A stretch of 64,000 bases of DNA from Bacteroidota bacterium (GCA_023459355.1 JAEWUM010000015.1:62001-126000); one strand, 5' to 3'. Positions 52,784 to 61,106 are shown, counted from the first letter of the stretch. Notes: generated by a model from the letters alone, not told the origin. A program made the numbers and translations.

Positions 52784-54025
52784 TTATTTTGCCGGTACAA
52801 TTTTATAAACCTTATCATTCCGTCTAACCAATTCCCTGGTTTTCACAGAAAAATAATTTCCTTTTACTGCTTTTTGAACTGGTTTTAGTTCTACACGCAT
52901 TTCTTCAATGGTATCTTCATAAACACCGGTAGTTTCTCCGGTAATCATCATTTCATCACCAACAGCGATATGTTGTGCTTCTACCAGAATTTCGGCAACA
53001 TCCAGTTTACTGAAATAATTGGTTACTTTACCGATATATACTTTTTTATGGGTCGCTTCAGATCCATAATTTGAACTCCACTCCCCTAACTTTTGTCCTA
53101 AATAGTACCCATCCCAGAAACCACGGTTGAAAACCTTACTCAGACGCTTATTCCAGTCTTCAATTTTAGTTAGAGTGAATGAGTCATCTAAACAGGATTC
53201 AACGGCCTCACGGTAACAGGAAACCACTGTTTTGACATATTCAGGTCCGCGTGCTCTCCCTTCTATTTTAAATACCCGAACACCAGATTGAAGCATGATA
53301 TCCATAAAATGAATGGTTTTCAAATCTTTGGGTGACATGATGTATTCATTGTCGATTTCCAGTTCAATTTCTGAATCTTTATCTTTTACTACATAAGCCC
53401 TGCGGCAAATCTGGTTACAGGCGCCTCTGTTCGCGGATAAATTTTTCTCGTGTAAGCTAAGATAACATTTTCCGGAAACCGCCATACACAAAGCGCCGTG
53501 ACAAAACATTTCAATTCTGATTAAATCACCATTTTTTCCCCGGATATTTTCTTTGATGATACTTTGATAAATCTCTGCTACCTGATTCATGTTCAGTTCT
53601 CTGGCGAGAACAACCACGTCAGCAAACTGAGCATAAAATTTCAACGATTCAGCATTGGAAATATTCAACTGAGTAGATAAATGTACTTCTACACCGATTG
53701 AATTGGCATACATCATGGCGGCCACATCAGAAGCTATAATGGCTGAAACTTCGACTTCTTTTGCTGTATCAATGATTTCACGCATCAAACTGATGTCATC
53801 GTCGTATAAAATGGTGTTGACAGTGAGGTATGATTTAATGTTGTTTTCTTTACAAATGGCGACAATTTTTCGTAAATCCTGCGTAGTAAAATTACTGCTG
53901 GATTTACTTCGCATATTGAGTTTTTCAATGCCAAAATATACAGAATCGGCTCCGGCTTGTATGGCAGCAGCCAAACTTTCCCAGGAACCAGCTGGAGCCA
54001 TTATTTCAATTTCTTCTCGTTTCAT
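52784..54025 (-). CDS. U32-family peptidase-like protein (probable tRNA/rRNA hydroxylation factor type)
   Basis: A 413-residue U32 protein. The family signature is complete at Glu172-Ser190 (EMFCHGALCMAVSGKCYLS). Cys180, Cys187, Cys203 and Cys207 are placed as the four-cysteine iron-sulfur set known in this family. The N-terminal TIM-barrel-like part (MAPAGSWESLAAAIQAGADS) is followed by a C-terminal beta domain (about 335-413). Originally named after a collagenase, several members (TrhP, RlhA, UbiU/V) are now known to act in prephenate-dependent RNA hydroxylation or oxygen-independent hydroxylation, which I think the likelier role. Possibly coupled to the exported protein gene 3 bases upstream. 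Confidence 0.88.
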   Translation of the reverse strand: MKREEIEIMAPAGSWESLAAAIQAGADSVYFGIEKLNMRSKSSSNFTTQDLRKIVAICKENNIKSYLTVNTILYDDDISLMREIIDTAKEVEVSAIIASDVAAMMYANSIGVEVHLSTQLNISNAESLKFYAQFADVVVLARELNMNQVAEIYQSIIKENIRGKNGDLIRIEMFCHGALCMAVSGKCYLSLHEKNLSANRGACNQICRRAYVVKDKDSEIELEIDNEYIMSPKDLKTIHFMDIMLQSGVRVFKIEGRARGPEYVKTVVSCYREAVESCLDDSFTLTKIEDWNKRLSKVFNRGFWDGYYLGQKLGEWSSNYGSEATHKKVYIGKVTNYFSKLDVAEILVEAQHIAVGDEMMITGETTGVYEDTIEEMRVELKPVQKAVKGNYFSVKTRELVRRNDKVYKIVPAK

Positions 54026-54028
54026 CAG

Positions 54029-54898
54029 TTATTTATAATCCGGTGTTAATTTATCTATTCTGAAACTTGCTCCCAATCTGACTTGATGATATGGAAAATC
54101 TTTTATACCATATTGATATTGAGCAAAGTAATCTATTTTATTTAATTTATACGTGAATTTTGTCGCGTAAACAAGTGGTGCATCACCATAATTATTTCCA
54201 TAACGCGGATGGGTATGCATCCACCCATAATAGCCCGATAAGGTATTTTCCCATTTCCATTGTTGATTACCCACTATTATTTTTCCACCATAGATGGGAG
54301 CATCATTTTGTGTACTGTTGGTGGTTTCCCAACAAAGAAAACCAAGATTTCCAACGAAGCGAATTTCGTTTAAGAATTGATTATTTAAATAAAGTGATTT
54401 ACCAGCTTCTACATCAAAATAATAACCGGGTGTATCGAAATAACGTCTTCCGGTAAAATTTGTTCCCGAAGCTGTCTTGATTGTTGTATTAAGTATTAAT
54501 GCGGGTTTACGAACATCTTCCTGTAACAGGGAAATTCGGGTTTGTACGTAAAAATCACCATTTGCTTTGCCTGTAGTATTGCCATTCATATCACGCGCTA
54601 AACTAATTTGATCGGTGACCTGATAATGTTCAAATATTGTTGACCAAATTTTAAAAGATACACGGCCGGGTAGGAGAGGGATGTCAATTTTAAAGTATCC
54701 ATTCTTCGTTTGATCCCCATAACCAAAATAGTAATCAGCCATCAACTGAATGGTTGTTTTTTCGACAATTGTTGCATCCGTAAATTCTGGTACCGGATTG
54801 GCATTTGGTCCAAACCAGGCAGGTGCATATTTTACTTCCTGAGATATAATTAATTGAATATTGATTAGTAATAAAATAATAAGTATAATATTCTTCAT
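54029..54898 (-). CDS. Exported protein, probable outer membrane beta-barrel
   Basis: A 289-residue protein from ATG 54898; an upstream ATG at 54922 would start inside the -7 box, so it is rejected. Signal peptide MKNIILIILLLINIQLIISQ. The mature part has barrel-like strands (ATKFTYKLNKIDYFAQYQYG, YHQVRLGASFRIDKL) and conserved-looking YYFGYGDQTKNGYFKIDIP and TASGTNFTGRRYFDTPGYY. It recalls DUF5020 or Tsx-like channels, but I am not sure. Three bases separate it from the U32 gene, so the two share a transcript. Function unknown. Confidence 0.6.
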   Translation of the reverse strand: MKNIILIILLLINIQLIISQEVKYAPAWFGPNANPVPEFTDATIVEKTTIQLMADYYFGYGDQTKNGYFKIDIPLLPGRVSFKIWSTIFEHYQVTDQISLARDMNGNTTGKANGDFYVQTRISLLQEDVRKPALILNTTIKTASGTNFTGRRYFDTPGYYFDVEAGKSLYLNNQFLNEIRFVGNLGFLCWETTNSTQNDAPIYGGKIIVGNQQWKWENTLSGYYGWMHTHPRYGNNYGDAPLVYATKFTYKLNKIDYFAQYQYGIKDFPYHQVRLGASFRIDKLTPDYK

Positions 54899-54919
54899 AT
54901 AACGAGTTGAATTTAGTTG

Positions 54920-54927
54920 CAAAGATA
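54920..54927 (-). promoter_or_regulatory. Putative -7 element (TATCTTTG)
   Basis: TATCTTTG on the minus strand, 21 bases before the ATG at 54898. No clear -33 TTTG. Supports the shorter start of that gene. Confidence 0.5.
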
Positions 54928-55020
54928 ATCATTAGGATAAGATAATGCTAATGTTATAATTTTATTTAATTGATAAACAATACACTAACAAATTGGTTAT
55001 AGTGATTGGGATAATTTTTT

Positions 55021-55028
55021 TAACTTTG
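55021..55028 (+). promoter_or_regulatory. Putative -7 element (TAACTTTG) of dusB
   Basis: TAACTTTG, 26 bases before the dusB ATG. The -33 region has a TTGG but no exact TTTG at the right spacing. Confidence 0.45.
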
Positions 55029-55054
55029 CTGCCCAATTTTGAATTAACTTTGAT

Positions 55055-56080
55055 ATGCAAATAGCCAACATAGAATTTCCGGATAAACCCTTGTTTTTAG
55101 CGCCGATGGAGGACGTTACCGATCCTGCGTTTCGACTGCTTTGTAAGCGATATGGCGCTGATATGCTCTACACGGAGTTTGTGTCTTCAGAAGCCCTGAT
55201 TCGAAATGTAAATCGTACACAACAAAAGCTGACAATTTATCCGGAAGAACGTCCGATTGCCATTCAGATTTATGGTCATGATCCCGATTCGATGGTGGAA
55301 GCAGCTAAAATTGCTGAGCAGGCCAAACCGGATTTGATTGATATCAATTTTGGCTGTCCGGTTAAAAAGGTTGCCGGAAAAGGAGATGGAAAATGTGCAG
55401 GAGCCGGTCTTTTGCGTGATATTCCCCGTATGCTTAAAATTACTTCCAATGTAGTAAAAGGAGTTAAAATACCGGTAACAGTTAAAACTCGCTTAGGTTG
55501 GGATGATGACAGTAAAATTATTGTGAGTTTAGCTGAACAGCTACAGGATTGTGGTATTCAGGCACTGACAATACATGGAAGGACACGTTCGCAAATGTAT
55601 AAAGGAAATGCTGACTGGGAATTGATAGGACAGGTAAAAAATAATCCCCGTATAAAAATTCCAATCATAGGTAATGGTGATGTAACGACACCAGAAAGAG
55701 CTCTGGAATGTTTTAATCTGTATGGGGTTGATGCTGTGATGATTGGTAGAGGTTCAATTGGTCGTCCCTGGTTTTTTGCTGAAGTAAAACATTATTTTAA
55801 AACGGGTGAAGTGAAATCACTGTTGTCTTTTGAGGAACAAAAAGAAGTTTTGAAAGAACATATAATAGCTTCTGTACGATGGCTCGATATTGATGAGGAA
55901 ACACCTATAGAAAGTGTTTATAATCAGCGCTTGAAAGGAATTATTCATAGTCGCAGACATTTGGCCGCTACACCGGTTTTTAAAGGTATACCCAATTTTA
56001 AAGATACACGTATTGAGATGTTGCGGGCTGAAACTTTGAATGAGTTGTTTGGGATTATTGATGCTGTGAATCTTGAATAA
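55055..56080 (+). CDS. dusB: tRNA-dihydrouridine synthase (DusB type)
   Basis: A 341-residue flavoenzyme that reduces specific uridines in the tRNA D-loop. The FMN-binding TIM barrel begins FLAPMEDVTDPAFRLLCKRY. Catalytic Cys101 lies in DINFGCPVKKVAGKGDGKC, then VKTRLGWDD, LTIHGRTRSQMYKGNADW and IIGNGDVTTPERALE, DAVMIGRGSIGRPWFF bind FMN. The small C-terminal helical domain (about 250-341) is present. Bacteroidota usually have one or two Dus genes of this group. The 3' end overlaps a small convergent gene by 26 bases. Confidence 0.94.
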   Translation: MQIANIEFPDKPLFLAPMEDVTDPAFRLLCKRYGADMLYTEFVSSEALIRNVNRTQQKLTIYPEERPIAIQIYGHDPDSMVEAAKIAEQAKPDLIDINFGCPVKKVAGKGDGKCAGAGLLRDIPRMLKITSNVVKGVKIPVTVKTRLGWDDDSKIIVSLAEQLQDCGIQALTIHGRTRSQMYKGNADWELIGQVKNNPRIKIPIIGNGDVTTPERALECFNLYGVDAVMIGRGSIGRPWFFAEVKHYFKTGEVKSLLSFEEQKEVLKEHIIASVRWLDIDEETPIESVYNQRLKGIIHSRRHLAATPVFKGIPNFKDTRIEMLRAETLNELFGIIDAVNLE

Positions 56081-56237
56081 TATTATTTTTCAGTTTATTA
56101 CGGTTATAAACTTTTTTCGACTGAACAATTTTTGTTTGATTAATAGGTTTACCATGTAACTTAATTTCTTCTTCGCGACTTAATTTTCTGGCGGCTTTGA
56201 TGATATCCAGAATTTCTTTGTTTTTCTTTTTTTTCAT
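56055..56237 (-). CDS. Small conserved basic protein, unknown function
   Basis: A 60-residue, lysine-rich protein: MKKKKNKEILDIIKAARK, then SREEEIKLHGKPINQTKIVQ and KKVYNRNKLKNN. The pattern of a short helix, RKLSREEEIxLHGK and a later KKxYxRxKxK is one I recall from small Bacteroidota proteins near housekeeping genes, so it is probably real rather than a chance frame. It lies 17 bases after tsaE on the same strand and overlaps dusB by 26 bases tail-to-tail. Basic enough to bind nucleic acid, but that is a guess. Confidence 0.6.
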   Translation of the reverse strand: MKKKKNKEILDIIKAARKLSREEEIKLHGKPINQTKIVQSKKVYNRNKLKNNIIQDSQHQ

Positions 56238-56254
56238 GTTTAGGTTCTTTTAAT

Positions 56255-56674
56255 TTATATAATTTCAACCACCCTTGATCCGTCGGGTTGTTCGGTTATG
56301 TTTACTTTAGTTAATGAGTCGGGTAGGAGAGGAGCAATATTTTCAGACCATTCGATGAAACAATAATTTCCCGAATATAAATATTCTTCTGCTCCAAGAT
56401 CAAGTGCCTCCTGAATTTTGTTAATCCGGTAGCAATCGAAATGGTAAATAATTTTCCCATCAGCTGTTTCGTATTCATTTACGATTGAGAAAGTAGGGGA
56501 GTTCACAATTTGATTAACACCCAGTTCTTCGCAGATTGCTTTGATGAATGTTGTTTTACCCACACCCATGTTGCCATTAAATGAATAAACTTTGGCATCA
56601 TCCATTTTCTTAATAAATGACTTTGCGGCCTGATGAATTTTTTTAAGATTTTCTATTTTTATTATAACTGACAT
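56255..56674 (-). CDS. tsaE: tRNA (adenosine(37)-N6)-threonylcarbamoyltransferase ATPase subunit TsaE
   Basis: A 139-residue P-loop ATPase needed with TsaB, TsaC and TsaD to make t6A37 in ANN-decoding tRNAs. Walker A is FNGNMGVGKTTF (about 32-43). SPTFSIVNEYETADGK and the Walker B-like FIEWSENI near residue 108 are both typical of TsaE. The other subunits are not in the window. A small basic protein gene follows 17 bases downstream. Confidence 0.95.
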   Translation of the reverse strand: MSVIIKIENLKKIHQAAKSFIKKMDDAKVYSFNGNMGVGKTTFIKAICEELGVNQIVNSPTFSIVNEYETADGKIIYHFDCYRINKIQEALDLGAEEYLYSGNYCFIEWSENIAPLLPDSLTKVNITEQPDGSRVVEII

Positions 56675-56771
56675 TTTGAACCAGATTAATTACATTTGGA
56701 TATAAAAGTATTTTTACCCGTATTTTCACTGTTTATACTTAACATTTTTCAGGACAAATTTACTGGAAAAT

Positions 56772-58607
56772 TTATTTATTCGATTCCTGAGTGCTCAAAT
56801 TGGTATTAAAATGACTATAAACAATTGATGCTCTGTGTTTTCCAATGATTTTTTCAATTTCTGAAATTTCTGCATTCCGGAGTCGTTTGATGCTTTTGAA
56901 GTGATTTATCAGTTCAGTTTTTGTTTTTTCTCCAATACCTTTGATTTCATCCAGTTCAGAAGAAGTTTGTGCTTTACTCCTTTTTTCACGGTGAAAGGTA
57001 ATTGCAAATCGGTGCACTTCATCTTGAATGTTAGCTAAAAACTTGAATAGTAAATCATTAGGTTTTAATCCGACTGATTTAGGAGGAAAACCAAAAAGCA
57101 CTTCATTTGTTTTATGTTGTTTATTTTTTACTAACCCAGCGATAGGAATATCTATATTTAGCTCATTTTCAACAACATGTCTAACAATTTCCATTTGTCC
57201 GAGTCCACCATCTGTTAAAATTAGATCGGGTAGGGGAGTTCCTTCTTTTAACATCCGGGAATAGCGTCGATAAACAACTTCTTTCATCGAAGCATAATCA
57301 TCGGGGCCTTCAACAGTTTTAATGATATATTTTCGGTAGTCTTTCTTTGAAGGTTTTCCCGTTTTAAATACTACACAGGCAGCTACAGCATTGGTTCCTG
57401 AAATATTGGAATTATCAAAACATTCGATATGCATTGGCATCTTTTTGAGTTGTAGTTTTTCCTGCATATTTTTCAAAATTGCAGTGTTTCTTTGCTCGGG
57501 ATTTAATTTCTCTGCTTGTTTTAATTTGTCGAATTTATATTGTTTTACATTTTGGATAGATAAATCAAGTAATTTTTTCTTATCACCTTTTTGTGGTAAA
57601 GTGATAACTACACCATGGATAGGAAACTCTATATCAAATGGAACAATAACTTCTTTCGATGAACTCTGAAATTTATTCCTCAATTCAATGATGGCGAGTG
57701 CCAATAATTCTTCTTTTCTTTCGTCTGTTCGCTTTTTATATTCGATGGTGTAACCCATAACGATGGAACCTTTCGAAACTCGCAGCATATTAATATAGCT
57801 GGCATTTTCATCTTCATCATATCCGAATATATCAGTTTCATCAAGAACTGTATTTGAAATGATTGATTTGGCTTTATAGTTTTCCAGTAAATCATATTTG
57901 ATTTTGATTAAATGAGCCTCTTCATATTTAAATTCGGCTGCCAATCTTTTCATTTCATCGTGCAACATTTTACTCAATTCATTTGCATCACCTTTGATAA
58001 TTTTTTCTACTGCTTCGATGTGTTTTAAATATTCTTCTGCGGTTTCTTTTCCTTCACATCCTCCGTTGCATTTGTGAATATGATATTGTAAGCAAACTTT
58101 AAATTTTTTGTTTTGAATATTTTCTTTACTCAGGTATAATTTACATGTTCTGATAGGAAAAATTTCATGAATAAAATCTATCAATGTATTTATGGCATAA
58201 TTAGAGCTATATGGACCATAGTACCTGGAACCGTTTTTAATGATGTTTCTGGTTTTAAATACGCGTGGAAATGGTTCGTTTGTTATACAAATGCTCGGAT
58301 AGGTTTTACCATCTTTGAGCATCACATTGTATCTTGGTTGAAATTCTTTGATTAGATTATTTTCAAGTAATAAAGCATCTTCTTCTGAATTTACAACAAT
58401 GTATTTTAGTGAAGCAATGTTTTTGACTAATACGTTCGTTTTGCCAATATCGTGTACTTTGTTAAAATAAGATGATACCCTTTTTTTTAAATTTTTTGCT
58501 TTACCGACGTATATAATTTCTCCTTTGGAATTAAAATATTGATAAACCCCTGGTTTTTCAGGCAGAGATTGTATCTGTGGTTTTAATTTTTGGTAGGAGG
58601 ATGACAT
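56772..58607 (-). CDS. uvrC: Excinuclease ABC subunit C
   Basis: A 611-residue nucleotide excision repair nuclease that cuts both sides of the lesion in the UvrB-DNA complex. Order: GIY-YIG nuclease (about 14-95, KPGVYQYFNSKGEIIYVGKA), a cysteine cluster (CKLYLSKENIQNKKFKVCLQ, then YHIHKCNGGCEGKETAEEY) that looks like the Fe-S ligand set, UvrB-binding UVR helix (KRLAAEFKYEEAHLIKIKYD), RNase H-like nuclease (ECFDNSNISGTNAVAACVVF, LILTDGGLGQMEIV), and a C-terminal helix-hairpin-helix pair (about 550-600, LDEIKGIGEKTKTELI). It follows mnmG with a parS-like site between. Confidence 0.96.
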   Translation of the reverse strand: MSSSYQKLKPQIQSLPEKPGVYQYFNSKGEIIYVGKAKNLKKRVSSYFNKVHDIGKTNVLVKNIASLKYIVVNSEEDALLLENNLIKEFQPRYNVMLKDGKTYPSICITNEPFPRVFKTRNIIKNGSRYYGPYSSNYAINTLIDFIHEIFPIRTCKLYLSKENIQNKKFKVCLQYHIHKCNGGCEGKETAEEYLKHIEAVEKIIKGDANELSKMLHDEMKRLAAEFKYEEAHLIKIKYDLLENYKAKSIISNTVLDETDIFGYDEDENASYINMLRVSKGSIVMGYTIEYKKRTDERKEELLALAIIELRNKFQSSSKEVIVPFDIEFPIHGVVITLPQKGDKKKLLDLSIQNVKQYKFDKLKQAEKLNPEQRNTAILKNMQEKLQLKKMPMHIECFDNSNISGTNAVAACVVFKTGKPSKKDYRKYIIKTVEGPDDYASMKEVVYRRYSRMLKEGTPLPDLILTDGGLGQMEIVRHVVENELNIDIPIAGLVKNKQHKTNEVLFGFPPKSVGLKPNDLLFKFLANIQDEVHRFAITFHREKRSKAQTSSELDEIKGIGEKTKTELINHFKSIKRLRNAEISEIEKIIGKHRASIVYSHFNTNLSTQESNK

Positions 58608-58643
58608 GCTATTTCCGATGATTTATTAAATCCTTTTTTAATT

Positions 58644-58659
58644 TGTTCCACGTGAAACA
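58644..58659. other. parS-like site (ParB/Spo0J centromere-like binding site)
   Basis: TGTTCCACGTGAAACA, differing from the classical parS palindrome TGTTTCACGTGAAACA at one position, and matching variant sites known in several bacteria. It lies in the 57-base gap between the mnmG stop (58665) and the uvrC start (58607). parS sites cluster near the replication origin, where ParB loads for chromosome segregation. I saw no other comparable site in the window. Confidence 0.8.
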
Positions 58660-58664
58660 ATGCT

Positions 58665-60539
58665 CTATCTTCCGAGTAATACCAACAAAACATTCACATC
58701 ACTGGGCGAAATGCCCGGAATTCTGCTTGCATGACCAATGGTATCGGGATCAATTTTGATTAGTTTATGACGCGCTTCTGTTGAAAGTGATTGTACGCTG
58801 TTATAATCAACCCTTCCTTTTAGCGGAATATTTTCTAGACGCTGTAGCTTTTCGGCAATGAGTTTTTCCCGTTCGATGTAACCTTCGTATTTCATGATAA
58901 CCTCAGCCGATTCAATGATTTCTTCTTTGCGGTTCGTGATGGCATCTAATTTTGCTTGTAAAGCAGGAACGGCGGTAGCCAATTCGTTGATGCCAAATTG
59001 TGGACGAAGAATCAAATCATGCAGACGACAGCCGTGTTTGAGTTCAGAAGAATTAACAGAGCTCAGAAATGCATTTACATGTTGCGGTTTGACAGAGTAA
59101 TCATTAACGAACGTAATTAGTTTAGCCTGTTCGTGTTTTTTGTAATTTAGTTGACTTATTCTGTCTGATTTTGCTAAACCTATAGCAGCACCCTTTTCTG
59201 TCAACCGCATATCCGCATCATCCTGGCGAAGGATAAGTCGGTATTCAGCACGGGAAGTAAACATCCGGTAGGGTTCATCCACCCCTTTAGTAACCAAATC
59301 ATCAATTAACACACCAATATACGCTTCATCACGACCCAGGGTGAATGGGTTACCTCCATGACAATTGATATGCGCGTTGATTCCGGCTATAAGTCCCTGA
59401 CCACCTGCTTCTTCATACCCGGTTGTACCGTTTATTTGTCCGGCAAAAAAGAGATTTTTAATCAGTTTGGTTTCCAGTGTATGCTTTAATTGAGTTGGAT
59501 CAAAGAAATCATATTCAATGGCATAACCCGGACGGAAGATTTGGGCATTTTCGAGTCCTGGTATGCTTTGTAAAGCCCTGATTTGTACGTCGTAAGGTAG
59601 TGAAGAAGAAAATCCGTTGAGGTAATATTCGTGCGAATCAACACCTTCCGGTTCCAAAAAGAGTTGATGCGATAATTTATCAGCAAAAGTAACAATTTTG
59701 GTTTCAATGCTTGGACAATAACGCGGTCCGATGCTTTGAATCTGGCCGTTGTATAAAGGAGAATCGGCTAAACCTTCACGCAGTTTCTCGTGCGTGGTTT
59801 CGTTCGTGTAGGTAATCCAGCAGCTCATTTGTTTCAATTCCCGTTTCACATCTTCCAGAAATGAAAATTTGTGGAAGTCGTTTTCACCAACTTGTTCGGT
59901 TGTTTTACTGAAATCAATAGTCCGTCCATCAATGCGGCAGGGGGTACCCGTTTTCATACGGTCGGTCGTGAAATCCCATGATTTGAGTTGTTCGGTAATG
60001 CCATAAGATGCTGGTTCAGAAATTCTTCCGCCGGTAATCTGATTTTTTCCGATGTGTAACAAACCACTTAAAAATGTACCGGCAGTTAGGACCACAGCTT
60101 TAGCTCTCATGTGGATGCCCAATGATGTTATTACGCCGGTAACTTTCCCATTTTCAACAGTTAACTGTTTAACCGTATCCTGCCAGATAGATAAATTAGG
60201 TGTGCTGGTAATCGTTTTAATCCATTCCTGTATAAACTGATTTCGGTCGCTTTGCGAACGTGGGCTCCACATGGCGGGACCTTTCGATCGATTGAGCATC
60301 CGGAACTGGATGGCACTGCGATCGGTAACAATACCCATTTGACCGCCCAATGCGTCTATTTCTCTGACAATCTGACCTTTAGCGATTCCGCCCACAGCAG
60401 GATTACAACTCATCTGCCCGATTTTGTTCATATCCATCGTGATGAGCAGTGTTTTAGAACCCATATTGGCGGCTGCACAAGCAGCCTCATTTCCGGCATG
60501 CCCGGCTCCAATTACTATTATGTCGTATTTAAAATCCAT
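58665..60539 (-). CDS. mnmG: tRNA uridine-5-carboxymethylaminomethyl(34) synthesis enzyme MnmG (GidA)
   Basis: A 624-residue FAD protein that, with MnmE, adds the carboxymethylaminomethyl group at wobble uridine 34. FAD-binding IIVIGAGHAGNEAACAAANM (about 8-27), MSCNPAVGGIAKGQIVREID, TAGTFLSGLLHIGKNQITGG and GQINGTTGYEEAGGQGLIAG match the family throughout. The C-terminal helical domain ends GISPSDVNVLLVLLG. In many bacteria mnmG (gidA) lies beside the origin. A -7-like box lies at 60581-60574. Confidence 0.97.
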   Translation of the reverse strand: MDFKYDIIVIGAGHAGNEAACAAANMGSKTLLITMDMNKIGQMSCNPAVGGIAKGQIVREIDALGGQMGIVTDRSAIQFRMLNRSKGPAMWSPRSQSDRNQFIQEWIKTITSTPNLSIWQDTVKQLTVENGKVTGVITSLGIHMRAKAVVLTAGTFLSGLLHIGKNQITGGRISEPASYGITEQLKSWDFTTDRMKTGTPCRIDGRTIDFSKTTEQVGENDFHKFSFLEDVKRELKQMSCWITYTNETTHEKLREGLADSPLYNGQIQSIGPRYCPSIETKIVTFADKLSHQLFLEPEGVDSHEYYLNGFSSSLPYDVQIRALQSIPGLENAQIFRPGYAIEYDFFDPTQLKHTLETKLIKNLFFAGQINGTTGYEEAGGQGLIAGINAHINCHGGNPFTLGRDEAYIGVLIDDLVTKGVDEPYRMFTSRAEYRLILRQDDADMRLTEKGAAIGLAKSDRISQLNYKKHEQAKLITFVNDYSVKPQHVNAFLSSVNSSELKHGCRLHDLILRPQFGINELATAVPALQAKLDAITNRKEEIIESAEVIMKYEGYIEREKLIAEKLQRLENIPLKGRVDYNSVQSLSTEARHKLIKIDPDTIGHASRIPGISPSDVNVLLVLLGR

Positions 60540-60573
60540 TCAATTATATCTATGTATCTGATACTTTAACCTG

Positions 60574-60581
60574 CAAAAGTA
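60574..60581 (-). promoter_or_regulatory. Putative -7 element (TACTTTTG) of mnmG
   Basis: Reads TACTTTTG on the minus strand, 34 bases before the mnmG ATG. No -33 TTTG at usual spacing. Confidence 0.4.
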
Positions 60582-60782
60582 TAAAAATGTTGCGACATGT
60601 TGGTATTTTATTTTGATAAGAAAGCAATGCAAATGATGAATCAATTGGAAATGTGAAGCTATTTTTGATTATATCAGTATATGTTTTATGCAATTCGTTT
60701 ATCGAATTTTTATCTATTACTCACTGGAATTTAGTAATATAGTCAATGAAATGATAGTTGAAGATAAACTATATACAGCCTA

Positions 60783-60903
60783 CAGATCATCTGTAATTGA
60801 CTTGCAGATCATCTGTAAATGACATGCAGATAATCCGCAACTAACTTGCAGATCATCTGTAACCGACCTGCGGATAATCCGTAATTACTTTGCGGATTAT
60901 CCG
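60783..60903. repeat. Six-unit tandem array, 22-bp period, symmetric dyads
   Basis: Units begin at 60783, 60805, 60827, 60849, 60871 and 60893, each exactly 22 bases after the last (the sixth is only its dyad). Every unit opens with an 11-base dyad: CAGATCATCTG in units 1, 2 and 4, CAGATAATCCG in 3, CGGATAATCCG in 5, CGGATTATCCG in 6. In five of six the two arms match each other although the sequence differs between units. The second half is TAAnnnACnTG-like. The period is close to two turns of DNA, so proteins bound to successive units would lie on one face. Confidence 0.85.
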
Positions 60904-60911
60904 CACAAAAC

Positions 60912-61033
60912 ATATAAATTGTCCGGAAGCTTCAAAATAAGTAGTTAATTAGATAATTTAACCTGCTTCTTTTGTGTGCGTATAATAGGTATTTTATTAC
61001 TTCTTCTTAGTATTTTTACCGGACAATTTATAT
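60912..61033. repeat. Exact 15-bp inverted repeat bracketing about 92 bases
   Basis: ATATAAATTGTCCGG at 60912-60926 and its exact reverse complement CCGGACAATTTATAT at 61019-61033, with 92 bases between. No obvious target duplication flanks it. It could be the ends of a small mobile-element remnant (MITE), a long-range RNA stem, or paired binding sites upstream of the sigma factor gene. Confidence 0.7.
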
Positions 61034-61106
61034 TAAAAATTAGAGGTTTCATTATATTTTTTTCGTATAATGTTATATTTTCTTATTTCATTCGTCATAT
61101 CAATAC

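Larger units (their letters stand above)
60540..61106. other. 567-base intergenic region between mnmG and the sigma factor gene
   Basis: No gene-like frame. It holds a possible mnmG -7 box (60574-60581), six 22-bp tandem repeat units (60783-60903), and an exact 15-bp inverted repeat (60912-60926 with 61019-61033). One stretch, TTATCCGCA at 60897-60905, is one base from the E. coli DnaA box TTATCCACA. The region separates mostly minus-strand genes on the left from plus-strand genes on the right. Confidence 0.75.

Noticed and set aside
60783..60903. Repeat array as a CRISPR
   Set aside because: Units are contiguous with no unique spacers, 22 bases is too short, and no cas gene is nearby.
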